Assembly: GCA_044355655.1 (NCBI GenBank)
Contig: JBIKXS010000015.1
Location: 1 to 64,000, forward strand
Direction: 5' to 3'
Length of the DNA: 64,000 nucleotides
Origin: UBA3064 sp023258775
Lineage (GTDB): Bacteria > Pseudomonadota > Gammaproteobacteria > Burkholderiales > Burkholderiaceae_E
In this document: in pieces, positions 18,557 through 27,017 of the stretch
Layout: each line of letters opens with the position of its first letter
How positions within the stretch are numbered: the first letter of the stretch is position 1
Notes under the pieces: model-generated
What the model was told of the DNA's origin: nothing
What the model saw: the letters and a program-made list of their open reading frames with translations, nothing else
Databases searched by the model: none
Program-made: the position numbers and the translations under genes

Positions 18557-19582
18557 ATGCGTTACCGCCGGCTTGGATCAAGCAATCTGAAAGTATCGGA
18601 GTTGTGTCTTGGGACGATGATGTTTGCCGATCAAACCGATGCGAAGGAGGCAGCTGCAATTCTTGCGGCTGCCAGTGAGCAAGGCGTGAATTTCATCGAT
18701 ACAGCCGATGTTTACAGCAAAGGAGCTTGCGAGACCATGCTGGGTGGGCTATTAGCGGGGCAGAGGAATCGGTGGATTCTCGCCAGCAAAGTAGGCAATG
18801 CGATGTCTGATGACCCCAATCATCGGGGCTATGGCCGTGTCTGGATGATGCGCGCGCTTGAAGATTCTTTACGTCGACTGCAAACCGACCATTTGGACAT
18901 CTGGTACTTGCATCGCGACTGGGACGATACGAATTGGGAAGAAACCCTTGGGACGATTGCCGATGTGATTCGCAGCGGAAAGATCCGCTATTGGGCGATC
19001 TCGAATATGCGTGGATGGCGAATTGCTCAGCTTGTTGCGCTTTGCGCTCGGATGTCGGTGCCAGCGCCGAGTCTTTGTCAGCCCTATTACAACTTGCTCA
19101 ATCGGGTGCCCGAGGTTGAAATTCTGCCGGCCTGTCAGGCTTTTGGTTTAGGCGTGGTGCCCTATAGTCCGATTGCAAGAGGGGTGCTCAGCGGCAAGTA
19201 TCAGCCTGGTGTGAAACCGAATGATGAGAGCCGCGCCGGTCGACTCGATCGTCGGATGATGCAAACCGAATGGCGGGAGGAATCGCTTGCCGTTGCTCAG
19301 CGACTGGCCGTTCACTGCGCAGAGCGGTCGTGCACGCTTGTGGCGTTCGCTGTGCAGTGGCTGTTGGCAAATCGGATCGTGAGTTCGGTGATCGCAGGTC
19401 CTCGAACGCTAATACAATGGAACGATTACCTGCCGGCGATTGAGCTGTCGTGGACCGATCGCGATGAGCAACTTGTAGACCTACTTGTTCCGCCTGGCCA
19501 TCCCTCAACCCCGGGCTTCTCGGATCCGCAATACCCGTTTCATGGAAGGCAGCTTCAGGTCAGATCTGCTGACCCAAATTAA
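18557..19582 (+). CDS. Aldo/keto reductase
   Basis: A 341-residue NAD(P)H-dependent oxidoreductase with a TIM-barrel fold. The catalytic tetrad is complete: Asp48, Tyr53, Lys78 and His119. The C-terminal cofactor segment SSVIAGPRTLIQ is present. It resembles the YajO/Tas/voltage-gated K+ channel beta-like branch; the physiological carbonyl substrate is unknown. The start is the ATG after GGAGTGAG. It follows the sigma factor gene by about 120 bp, and a 19-bp minisatellite begins 50 bp after its stop. Confidence 0.9.
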   Translation: MRYRRLGSSNLKVSELCLGTMMFADQTDAKEAAAILAAASEQGVNFIDTADVYSKGACETMLGGLLAGQRNRWILASKVGNAMSDDPNHRGYGRVWMMRALEDSLRRLQTDHLDIWYLHRDWDDTNWEETLGTIADVIRSGKIRYWAISNMRGWRIAQLVALCARMSVPAPSLCQPYYNLLNRVPEVEILPACQAFGLGVVPYSPIARGVLSGKYQPGVKPNDESRAGRLDRRMMQTEWREESLAVAQRLAVHCAERSCTLVAFAVQWLLANRIVSSVIAGPRTLIQWNDYLPAIELSWTDRDEQLVDLLVPPGHPSTPGFSDPQYPFHGRQLQVRSADPN

Positions 19583-19631
19583 GCGATCTTCAACACACTT
19601 TGCAATGCTTAATCTGCGCAAAGCTGGTCTC

Positions 19632-19820
19632 GAACTGCAATACGTCGCTCGAACTGCAATACGTGACTCGAACTGCAATACGTGACTCGAACTGCAATAC
19701 GTGACTCGAGCTGCAATACGTGACTCGAGCTGCTATACGTCGCTCGAACTGCAATACGTGACTCGAGCTGCAATACGTCGCTCGAGCTGCAATACGTGAC
19801 GCGAGCTAGTACTACGTATC
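19632..19820 (+). repeat. 19-bp minisatellite, nine full copies plus a partial tenth
   Basis: Units start at 19632, 19651, 19670, 19689, 19708, 19727, 19746, 19765, 19784 and 19803 (degenerate). The consensus is GAACTGCAATACGTGACTC, with variants GAGCTGC and ACGTCGCTC that appear in mixed order. The array fills most of the gap between two convergent genes, the aldo/keto reductase and argF. There are no spacers and no inverted flanks. It may cover the argF terminator position. Confidence 0.97.
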
Positions 19821-19851
19821 GCTAGCCGCGGCTGCCGTCGGGCGTATTGAA

Positions 19852-20775
19852 TCAAACCTCCACACGCCCGAGCAATAAGTACTCCATAAGCGCTTTTTGA
19901 ATGTGGAGACGGTTTTCCGCTTCATCCCAAACGACCGATTGCGGGCCGTCGATCACCTCCGCGCTGACTTCTTCGCCACGGTGGGCTGGAAGACAATGCA
20001 TGAACATCGCATCGTGTCGCGCAACCGCCATCATTTCTGGGTCGACGCGCCAATCGGCAAAAACTTGCTTTCGAACATCGTCTTCGGTTTCAAAACCCAT
20101 CGATGTCCACACGTCGGTGCATACCAGATCTGCATCTTTGGCAGCTTGCATCGGATCGTCAAAGTGCTTGAAGGACGTCGCCTTCACGCCGGCAATTGAT
20201 GCATCAAGGCTGTAGCCTGGGGGTGTTGAAATATGTAAGTTAAAGTCAAGCACTTCAGCGGCTTGCGCCCAACTGTTAGCCATGTTGTTACCGTCACCAA
20301 TCCAGGCCACTGTTGCGCCTTTGATGCTACCGCGCTTTTCCACCCAAGTGAAAATATCTGCAAGCACCTGACAGGGGTGAAACTCATTGGTAAGGCCGTT
20401 GATGACAGGCACTCTTGAGCGCGAAGCGAAGCGCTCGATAATCGATTGCTCAAAGGTACGAATCATCACCAGGTCACACATCCGCGAAATTACTTCCCCG
20501 GCGTCTTCGACAGGTTCCCCGCGACCAAGTTGAGAGTCTCGGGTGTTGAGGTAAATAGCAGCACCACCGAGTTGGTGCATGCCGGCTTCAAAGGAAAGTC
20601 GCGTTCTGGTGCTGGCTTTTTCAAAAATCATCACTAAAGTTCTGTCATTTAGAACGTGATTTGGAACATAACGTTTAAACTTTTCTTTGATCAGCGTGGT
20701 GCGTAAAAAAAGATATTGCAACTCGTCAGCTGCAAGATCATTGAATTGCAAGAAATGCTTGACGGCTTGAGCCAT
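19852..20775 (-). CDS. argF: Ornithine carbamoyltransferase
   Basis: Makes citrulline from ornithine and carbamoyl phosphate in arginine synthesis. The 307-residue protein has the carbamoyl-phosphate motif STRTR, the HPCQ loop (EFHPCQVLAD) and the ornithine-loop motif HCLPAHRGEEV. The start ATG is preceded by AGGAGA. It lies 22 bp downstream of argD on the same strand, so argD-argF form an operon. carA and carB, which supply carbamoyl phosphate, are at the far end of the window. Confidence 0.96.
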   Translation of the reverse strand: MAQAVKHFLQFNDLAADELQYLFLRTTLIKEKFKRYVPNHVLNDRTLVMIFEKASTRTRLSFEAGMHQLGGAAIYLNTRDSQLGRGEPVEDAGEVISRMCDLVMIRTFEQSIIERFASRSRVPVINGLTNEFHPCQVLADIFTWVEKRGSIKGATVAWIGDGNNMANSWAQAAEVLDFNLHISTPPGYSLDASIAGVKATSFKHFDDPMQAAKDADLVCTDVWTSMGFETEDDVRKQVFADWRVDPEMMAVARHDAMFMHCLPAHRGEEVSAEVIDGPQSVVWDEAENRLHIQKALMEYLLLGRVEV

Positions 20776-20797
20776 GAGAGATTCTCCTGGTTTTCGC

Positions 20798-21985
20798 TTA
20801 ATGCTTCGATTGCAGGTGAAGCCGTATTAATGGGAGCAAGCGTTCGAGCAGATAGTCAACATCGCGTTGATCGAAAATTAAGGGTGGTAATAATCGGACC
20901 ACCGAATCGGCGGTTACATTAAAGATAATTCCTTGTTCAAGACCTTGTTTCACAAGGCTTGCTGCAGGTCGGTCGAGTTCGATGCCAATCATCAGGCCGC
21001 GCCCACGGATTTCAACCACGCCTTGCTGACCCGATAGCCCGTCGCTTAAGCGTTCGTGCAAATAGGCGCCAACGCGTTGAACATGATCGAGTAGACCTTC
21101 ATATTCGATGGTCTGTAGGGTGGTTAGTGCAGCGCGCATTGCCAAAGGGTTGCCACCGAAGGTCGTGCCATGGTTACCCGGTTTGAAGGTTTGTGCTGCA
21201 ACACCGCGGGCAACGACAGCCCCGACAGGAACCCCGGATGCAAGGCCTTTGGCAAGCGGCATCACATCAGGGATAATTTCTGCCCATTGGTGGGCAAACC
21301 ATTTACCGGTTCTACCCAGACCGCATTGAACCTCATCGATCATCAGCAACCAACCCTGCCGGTCGCAGATTTGCCGTAGTCCCTTCAAGTATTCGAGCCG
21401 AGCGGGGTTGATACCGCCTTCGCCTTGGATCGCTTCAATAAAAATAGCACACACATTGGATCGATCTCGGGCAATTTGCTCGATTGATGCAAGATCATTG
21501 AGCGGGGCTCTTACGAAACCTTCAACAAGGGGTTCAAAACCTTTTTGAACTTTTTCATTACCTGTTGCCGATAGGGTGGCAAGCGAGCGTCCGTGAAAGG
21601 CTTTTTCGTAGACGACGATTTCTGGTCGATCAATGCCTCTGTTGTGACCATAAAGCCGAGCGATTTTGATTGCTGCCTCGTTGGCTTCAAGGCCCGAGTT
21701 ACAGAAAAAAGCATTATCCATACCCGAGATTCGGGTCAAAAAACCAGCGACAGCTTCTTGCAATGGAATTTGGAACAAATTTGAACTGTGGATGATTTTT
21801 TGAATCTGGTCGGTAAGCGCGGCAACGAGTCCCGTGTGCGCGTGGCCGAGTGTGTTCACGGCAATGCCCGATAAGGCATCGAGATATCGACGACCTTGCT
21901 CATCGTAAAGCCAGACCCCTTTGCCATGGCTGAAGGCAATCGGTAACTGGGCATAGGTCGTCATCAGGGCAGATGCTTGGCTCAT
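20798..21985 (-). CDS. argD: Acetylornithine aminotransferase
   Basis: A PLP-dependent class III aminotransferase of 395 residues converting N-acetylglutamate semialdehyde to N-acetylornithine. It shows the conserved FFCNSGLEANEAAIKIAR segment, the DEVQCGLGRTG acidic cofactor site and the Schiff-base lysine in PLAKGLASGVPVGA. It may also serve as succinyldiaminopimelate aminotransferase, as in E. coli. It is first in the argD-argF operon and divergent from the DUF3579 gene. Confidence 0.95.
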   Translation of the reverse strand: MSQASALMTTYAQLPIAFSHGKGVWLYDEQGRRYLDALSGIAVNTLGHAHTGLVAALTDQIQKIIHSSNLFQIPLQEAVAGFLTRISGMDNAFFCNSGLEANEAAIKIARLYGHNRGIDRPEIVVYEKAFHGRSLATLSATGNEKVQKGFEPLVEGFVRAPLNDLASIEQIARDRSNVCAIFIEAIQGEGGINPARLEYLKGLRQICDRQGWLLMIDEVQCGLGRTGKWFAHQWAEIIPDVMPLAKGLASGVPVGAVVARGVAAQTFKPGNHGTTFGGNPLAMRAALTTLQTIEYEGLLDHVQRVGAYLHERLSDGLSGQQGVVEIRGRGLMIGIELDRPAASLVKQGLEQGIIFNVTADSVVRLLPPLIFDQRDVDYLLERLLPLIRLHLQSKH

Positions 21986-22076
21986 GGTGGTTTACGCCTT
22001 GGTCGCGGCGTCCAGAAAGTATGGTGTAAAGCTCGCATTCTATAATCGCAGCATGTGTCAAGCTGATGATCGTTGA

Positions 22077-22445
22077 ATGTTTCCCCTCGAATCCAAGCCT
22101 TCATTCCACATCTTGGGGCTAACTCAGCGAGGTCGAGTCTTTCGGCCCTCCGACTGGGCAGAGCGCCTTGCAGGCATCATGGCGCAGTTTCGCGACCCCG
22201 ATCAAGCAAAAAACCATTCAAGTGCCGCGTCAGGCCCGGGGCAATCAAGTGCCTACTCTCCGTTCGTGCTGCCCGTCTTTGTGGCGCATCCTGATCGGGG
22301 TAGCACCGACAGTCGAGACGCAGTTCGGGCCGTTCTTGTTAGTGGGCGGCTTTTTGAGATCGAGCCACTAGCCTATGAGTTTATGCAGCAATTTGCAATC
22401 GACAATGAACTAATCACCCAGGGCGTTGATGATCTGGGTGATTGA
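22077..22445 (+). CDS. DUF3579 family protein
   Basis: A 122-residue protein of unknown function that matches the DUF3579 family of betaproteobacteria. Visible family features are FHILGLTQRGRVFRPSDWAE near the start and the C-terminal EPLAYEFMQQFAIDNEL. A Ser/Gly-rich stretch at about 45-60 separates the halves. It is soluble, with no signal peptide or membrane segment. It is divergent from argD across about 90 bp; in related bacteria the same pairing is common, but no role in arginine synthesis is established. Confidence 0.85.
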   Translation: MFPLESKPSFHILGLTQRGRVFRPSDWAERLAGIMAQFRDPDQAKNHSSAASGPGQSSAYSPFVLPVFVAHPDRGSTDSRDAVRAVLVSGRLFEIEPLAYEFMQQFAIDNELITQGVDDLGD

Positions 22446-22492
22446 AGAACATACGCTACTTTAAAACGCAAGCTAATTACGCAAAGTGCAAG

Positions 22493-23053
22493 TCACTTTA
22501 CGCGATTGCGATATTCACCGGTTCTGGTATCGATTTCAATTTTGTCGCCGATCTCGACAAATGCCGGCACTTGCACCTCAAAACCCGTTGGTTTCACGCG
22601 AGCGGGTTTCATTACCTTGCCTGATGTGTCGCCTCGAACTGCAGGTTCGGTGTACTCGACCTCGCGAACAAGGCCTGTCGGTAGTTCAACCGAAATTGCC
22701 CGACCGTTGTAGAAAATGACTTCGCAAGGCATGCCGTCGTCCAAATAGTTCAAGGCATCGCCCATGCTGTCGGCTTCAACTTCAAATTGATTGTATTCAG
22801 CGTCCATAAATACATACATCGGATCGGCGAAGTACGAGTAGCTAACTTCTTTTTTCTCAAGCACCAGCACGTCCATCTTCTCGTCGGCCTTAAAGACAGT
22901 TTCGGTGCCAGAGTTGTTTAGAAGGTTTTTGAGTTTCATCTTCACAACTGCTGCGTTGCGGCCTGATTTGTTGTATTCAGCACGCAAAACCACCATCGGG
23001 TCTTTGCCCAACATGATGACGTTGCCGGTGCGAATTTCCTGCGCGATTTTCAT
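22493..23053 (-). CDS. efp: Translation elongation factor P, Arg32 type
   Basis: A 186-residue factor that relieves ribosome stalling at polyproline stretches. The tip of domain I reads [13 protein letters not shown] with Arg at position 32, the residue rhamnosylated by EarP in betaproteobacteria and Pseudomonas; E. coli has Lys there. The three OB-like domains are full length. earP lies directly upstream on the same strand (33 bp), consistent with the modified-EF-P system. Confidence 0.97.
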   Translation of the reverse strand: MKIAQEIRTGNVIMLGKDPMVVLRAEYNKSGRNAAVVKMKLKNLLNNSGTETVFKADEKMDVLVLEKKEVSYSYFADPMYVFMDAEYNQFEVEADSMGDALNYLDDGMPCEVIFYNGRAISVELPTGLVREVEYTEPAVRGDTSGKVMKPARVKPTGFEVQVPAFVEIGDKIEIDTRTGEYRNRVK

Positions 23054-23085
23054 GGTGACACCTGAAGATTAGGTCGACAAAGCCT

Positions 23086-24369
23086 TCAATTATATGCGCT
23101 TGAATGCTCAATATGCTTTTCAATCATGTGACAAAGCCGCTGATCAAGCCGCGGAAGGCTGTTGCAGTGCGCAGCCCACCGCCTTGCCATGGCTTGCCAT
23201 TCTTGATTAAGTTCGTGCAATCGCATCAGGCTTGGTTGAGGTGGCGCTTCGCCAAGGCCCCAGGCTTTTAGCGCTTCGCGCCAGTACGGCCATGCGAGGT
23301 ATGTGTTTAGCACGAGCGACATCCGCTCGAGAAGTGCGTTGAGCTTGGCCCTTAAGGTCTCAGGTTCTTGACGATAAGGCTGCCAGAGCCATGGTATCCC
23401 GCTTCGCATCGCTTGAACCCAGCTGTCCTCGCCGCGTACAAAAAGTAGATCACACGCGAACATTGTTTGGTCCCACTTCCATTGGGAGCAGGGTGCCATC
23501 ACTTGGATGCTGATGTTGGATTCTTGAGTGTTGCCTGCGCGACTGCAAAGAGTTCCTACGCCGTGAAGGCCGCAAGCGGCGTTAGTACCAAACCCTTGAT
23601 CTTTGCGAGCAAACCATTGTTGCGCGAGCGCTTCGGTTAGATGAATCCTTAGGGGTATCGCAAGTGCCCTCAACCAAGCTTCAAGCGGTGCATCTTCGTA
23701 GACATAGGCAAAAACTCGAAGCCGCCCGTCATCGGCCTTGGCCCAAGGCAAATGTGTCGGCTTAGGTGCAAGCAGCGGTGTCGGTGTCGGTGTCGGCGTG
23801 GGTGTGGGTGTGGATGTGGATGTGGGCGTGGGTATGGATGTGGGCGTTGGCGTGGGCGTGGGTATGGGTGCGGTTGTGGGCCTTGATATCGGCGAATGCA
23901 TCGCTGCGGGTGGATCGCCCGGCAGGCCTCCAGTATCGGCTGCAAAGCCTGGGAAGCAAAATTGTTGAACGACGCCGTCAGCCTTATAGGACTTGAGTCC
24001 ATGGAAGTCGCTTACCCATGTTTCTGCGCTTAGGTAGTCCAAGTGAATCCATAAGGCTTTAGGAATGTTCGAGTCCCCGTTGCGATCACGAAGTTGTTCC
24101 CGGATACCTCGGGGCAGATCACAACCGAAAGCGCTGATGATGACGTTCGGAAAGCTCCCCAGCTGAGCCTCTTCAGAGGGCCAGGGATACCAGGGGACTT
24201 GATCAATTTGCGGGTCAGTCAGTAAGCTCGCCAGTCTGTGTTGGTCGCAAAAGATTCGCATCGACCAGGCCTTGTCGCGGGCAAGCGATCGAACTAAACG
24301 GAGACAAACCCCAATATCTCCAAGGTGATCAATGACCTTGCAAAAAACATCGACGCGAAGGCAGACCAC
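23086..24369 (-). CDS. earP: EF-P arginine rhamnosyltransferase EarP, with Pro/Thr linker insertion
   Basis: Transfers rhamnose from dTDP-rhamnose to Arg32 of EF-P. The N-terminal Rossmann domain opens VDVFCKVIDHLGDIG with the conserved Asp residues. The C-terminal domain carries RGEDSWVQA and WQPYRQE, the nucleotide-sugar site. Between the domains (about residues 160-207) lies an unusual low-complexity run of Pro and Thr/Ser, which makes the protein about 427 residues, longer than the roughly 380 usual for the family. The start is uncertain: GTG at 24369 has the better spacing to AAGGGG, and TTG at 24372 is also possible. It is in operon with efp. Confidence 0.9.
   Translation of the reverse strand: MVCLRVDVFCKVIDHLGDIGVCLRLVRSLARDKAWSMRIFCDQHRLASLLTDPQIDQVPWYPWPSEEAQLGSFPNVIISAFGCDLPRGIREQLRDRNGDSNIPKALWIHLDYLSAETWVSDFHGLKSYKADGVVQQFCFPGFAADTGGLPGDPPAAMHSPISRPTTAPIPTPTPTPTSIPTPTSTSTPTPTPTPTPTPLLAPKPTHLPWAKADDGRLRVFAYVYEDAPLEAWLRALAIPLRIHLTEALAQQWFARKDQGFGTNAACGLHGVGTLCSRAGNTQESNISIQVMAPCSQWKWDQTMFACDLLFVRGEDSWVQAMRSGIPWLWQPYRQEPETLRAKLNALLERMSLVLNTYLAWPYWREALKAWGLGEAPPQPSLMRLHELNQEWQAMARRWAAHCNSLPRLDQRLCHMIEKHIEHSSAYN
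23771..23878 (-). repeat. Degenerate hexamer repeat inside earP encoding a Pro-Thr run
   Basis: On the plus strand the region is a purine/GT-rich run of GTCGGT, GTGGGT, GTGGAT and GTGGGC units. Read on the coding (minus) strand it gives alternating Pro with Thr or Ser. It is in frame with earP and bounded by normal sequence on both sides. Confidence 0.9.
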
Positions 24370-24394
24370 CAATGCCCCTTCTTTTTAGCGCAGC

Positions 24395-24682
24395 TTAGGC
24401 CTTGTGATTTGCGTCTTCTGGCGCCCCAAATAAGGAATCAAGCTTTGCACGCGCGCCGGACTTGCTGGCCGCCGCCAGCTGGCGTTCGGGATACTCTTCT
24501 GCAATCCGATCTTCCCAATAGCTAGCTGGATTCGGGGCAGCACAAAACCGCTCCCATACCGCGGCAGGTACCGAACGGTAAAGCTTCATGCCACCATGGT
24601 TGAAAGTCAATTCGAGTTCTTGTTCTGCCGCCTTGTAGCTTGCGGTGCGAATTGCTCCACTGCTGAAACGCTTTTGCTGCAT
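24395..24682 (-). CDS. KTSC domain protein
   Basis: A 95-residue soluble protein. Residues 6-60 match the KTSC domain, a fold named after a C-terminal domain found in some lysyl-tRNA synthetases: IRTASYKAAEQELELTF, then GMKLYRSVPAAVWERF and the closing YWEDRI. The last 30 residues are Ala/Lys-rich. A strong AAGGAG precedes the ATG. It sits 25 bp upstream of earP on the same strand, so it may belong to the earP-efp transcript. The function is not known. Confidence 0.85.
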   Translation of the reverse strand: MQQKRFSSGAIRTASYKAAEQELELTFNHGGMKLYRSVPAAVWERFCAAPNPASYWEDRIAEEYPERQLAAASKSGARAKLDSLFGAPEDANHKA

Positions 24683-24757
24683 GAATCAGACTCCTTCTGT
24701 TTTTCAAGGCTTTCTTTGGCGCTGACTCGGGCATTATGCGCGAAGGAGGAAGGAATA

Positions 24758-26104
24758 ATGTCATCAATCATTGAAAATCTAGCGCTGCTTCGGGACGGAA
24801 AAACAAGCTCACTTGAACTGCTTGCCCAAGCTAAAGAAGCGGCTCAAAGCCATGCTGCATTGAATGCCGTTGCTTGGGTCGATTGGGATCTCGCTGAGCA
24901 GGCTGCATCCAGGTTGGACGAACAGCGTACCGGGGCCTCAAGCGGTGTGAAGCCACCCCTTGGACCATTGCATGGGATTCCCATAACGATCAAGGATTTG
25001 TACCAAGTAAGGGGTACGCCCTTGATGGCTGGTACGCGCGCGGCTTTGCCCGAGCTGGGTATGGACGAAGCAATTGCCGTGTCACGTTTGCGGGAAGCGG
25101 GAGCGCTCATTTTTGCCAAGACCAACATGCATGAGATTGCACTGGGCGCAACAGGCGAAAATCAATGGACGGGCGACGTCTTAAATCCCTTCGATCACGC
25201 GCATCAAGCCGGTGGTTCTTCAAGTGGTGCAGCCGCTGCAACCGCAGTTGGGATTGGCTTTGCCGGACTTGGCTCCGACACCGGGGGTTCGGTGCGCATT
25301 CCAGCTGCGTTTTGCGGGCTCGCAGGTTTTAAGCCGAGTTTTGGTGCCATTCCATTGGCCGGTGCGCTGCATTTGAGCTGGACATGCGATCACGCGGGCC
25401 CACTTGCCAAGACGACTGCCGATTGCGCCTTGCTCTACGAGGTCATGTCGCAGCGTAGTGCTGCACATGGTGCTGTTGGGAGGGCACCATGTTTTGGCGT
25501 TCCGCAAGACTGGCTTGCACCGCGACTTGCTGATGATGTGTCGCAAGCCTTCGAGCGGCAAGTGGCAAGCCTGCGCGCAAAGGGCGCGGAAATCCGCGAG
25601 GTCAAACTGAAAGCGGTGCTTGATCGTGCCTGGGCTTGTTATAGCGCGATCGTAAGACCGGAGGCGGCTTGGATCCATCGGGCTGTTCTCGCCCACGGCG
25701 GTGAGGGGTTTTCCGAATCAGTGCTCAACCCGATGAAGCTTGGCGAACAAATGTCGGCATTGCAGTATGTCGATGCGATGCAAGAACGCGAGGCTGTTCG
25801 GCGCGACTTACACGCCTGTCTTGCTGACTTAGATGCCCTCATCATGCCCACAACCGCGGTTGCGCCACCGCGTCGCGGTCAAACCACCGTGTCAGTGGCC
25901 GGGGGAACCATGCCAGTGCGCGATGCCGTCCTCGGCCAGACAGCAGCCTTTAGCATGGTGGGCTTGCCTACCTTAACCATTCCCTTTGCTCGCAGCGGCG
26001 TATTGCCGCTCGGTCTGCAAATTGTCGGTCGCGCACAGGCCGATGCGCTTGTGCTCGCGCTCGGCCGTTGGCTCGAATCCCAGGGCGTTGGCTTACCCGA
26101 CTAG
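24758..26104 (+). CDS. Amidase signature family hydrolase
   Basis: A 448-residue amidase related to GatA and AtzF-type enzymes. The Ser-cisSer-Lys triad is visible: Lys in GIPITIKDLY, cis-Ser in GGSSSGAAAA and the nucleophile Ser in GSDTGGSVRIPAA. It has no GatB or GatC partner nearby and lacks an obvious signal peptide, so a catabolic amidase is more likely than the tRNA amidotransferase subunit. The ATG is preceded by GGAGGAAGG; the longer upstream reading crosses the KTSC gene and is rejected. It is divergent from that gene and convergent with the SDR. Confidence 0.9.
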   Translation: MSSIIENLALLRDGKTSSLELLAQAKEAAQSHAALNAVAWVDWDLAEQAASRLDEQRTGASSGVKPPLGPLHGIPITIKDLYQVRGTPLMAGTRAALPELGMDEAIAVSRLREAGALIFAKTNMHEIALGATGENQWTGDVLNPFDHAHQAGGSSSGAAAATAVGIGFAGLGSDTGGSVRIPAAFCGLAGFKPSFGAIPLAGALHLSWTCDHAGPLAKTTADCALLYEVMSQRSAAHGAVGRAPCFGVPQDWLAPRLADDVSQAFERQVASLRAKGAEIREVKLKAVLDRAWACYSAIVRPEAAWIHRAVLAHGGEGFSESVLNPMKLGEQMSALQYVDAMQEREAVRRDLHACLADLDALIMPTTAVAPPRRGQTTVSVAGGTMPVRDAVLGQTAAFSMVGLPTLTIPFARSGVLPLGLQIVGRAQADALVLALGRWLESQGVGLPD

Positions 26105-26150
26105 TATCAGCCGATACGGCATGGGCCGAATCGACATCGGCCGACGCTCA

Positions 26151-26915
26151 TTAACGAGGCGCCATCCGGATTGCACCATCAAGCCGGATGGTTTCGCCAT
26201 TGAGCATGCAGTTTTCCACAATGTGTTTGGCCATTTGCGCATATTCATCGGGTCGACCAAGGCGTGGCGGGAAGGGGACCTGACGGCCAAGTGATGCTTT
26301 AGCGTCTTCAGGCAAGGCAGCGAGCAGCGGTGTTTCGAAGAGCCCTGGTGCAATCGTGACCACACGAATACCGTCTCGCGATAAATCGCGTGCAATTGGC
26401 AAGGTCATCCCAACTATGCCTCCCTTGGAGGCCGAGTAGGCGGCTTGCCCAATCTGACCGTCATAGGCTGCAACCGACGCGGTGTTAATAATCACACCGC
26501 GTTCGCCTTCGGCATTGGGTGTATTGCTCACCATGGCAGCAGCGGCCAGGCGAAGCATATTAAAACTTCCAATCAGGTTGACGTTGACAACACGAATGAA
26601 ATGATCTAGCGGATGCGCACCGTCTTTGCCAACGGTTTTCATCGCCTTACCGATGCCTGCGCAATTGATCAGACAAGACAGGCTGCCCATGGTCTTTGCC
26701 GCATCAACAGCAGCCTGCGCGTCGCTTTCTGAGCTGACGTCACAGCTCATAAAGCGCGCCTTGGGGCCAAGGCTGTTAGCAAATGCTTCACCTAAGGCCG
26801 CGTTGACGTCGGCGATCAACACCGAACCGCCTTGTTCAACCCACATCTTCGCGCTTGCGCCACCCAAACCCGAGGCGCCCCCGGTAATCAGTGCAACATG
26901 ACCTTCGATTTGCAT
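26151..26915 (-). CDS. SDR family dehydrogenase, 3-hydroxyacyl-CoA dehydrogenase type II-like
   Basis: A 254-residue short-chain dehydrogenase. The cofactor motif is TGGASGLG with Asp at the end of strand 2 (LIADVN), indicating NAD(H). Catalytic Ser in [10 protein letters not shown] and Tyr-Lys in AYSASK are present. The sequence most resembles HSD10-type 3-hydroxyacyl-CoA dehydrogenases of fatty-acid or branched-chain degradation. It is divergent from the ABC transporter operon and convergent with the amidase gene. Confidence 0.88.
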   Translation of the reverse strand: MQIEGHVALITGGASGLGGASAKMWVEQGGSVLIADVNAALGEAFANSLGPKARFMSCDVSSESDAQAAVDAAKTMGSLSCLINCAGIGKAMKTVGKDGAHPLDHFIRVVNVNLIGSFNMLRLAAAAMVSNTPNAEGERGVIINTASVAAYDGQIGQAAYSASKGGIVGMTLPIARDLSRDGIRVVTIAPGLFETPLLAALPEDAKASLGRQVPFPPRLGRPDEYAQMAKHIVENCMLNGETIRLDGAIRMAPR

Positions 26916-27017
26916 AGCTAACCCTTCCCTTGTTGTTTAAAGACCCGTCAAAGTTGGAAGTTTAGCCTCGCTTGTTAAACTTGTAGCCTACAAATCAAGA
27001 ACACTGGAGACCAAGCG

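Noticed and set aside
19632..19820. Possible CRISPR or integron-type array (19-bp repeats)
   Set aside because: No unique sequence between copies, no integrase, and copies vary internally.
23738..23968. Plus-strand reading frame rich in Gly and Val over earP
   Set aside because: It is the complement of the Pro/Thr repeat in earP; the minus-strand frame has a full conserved protein.
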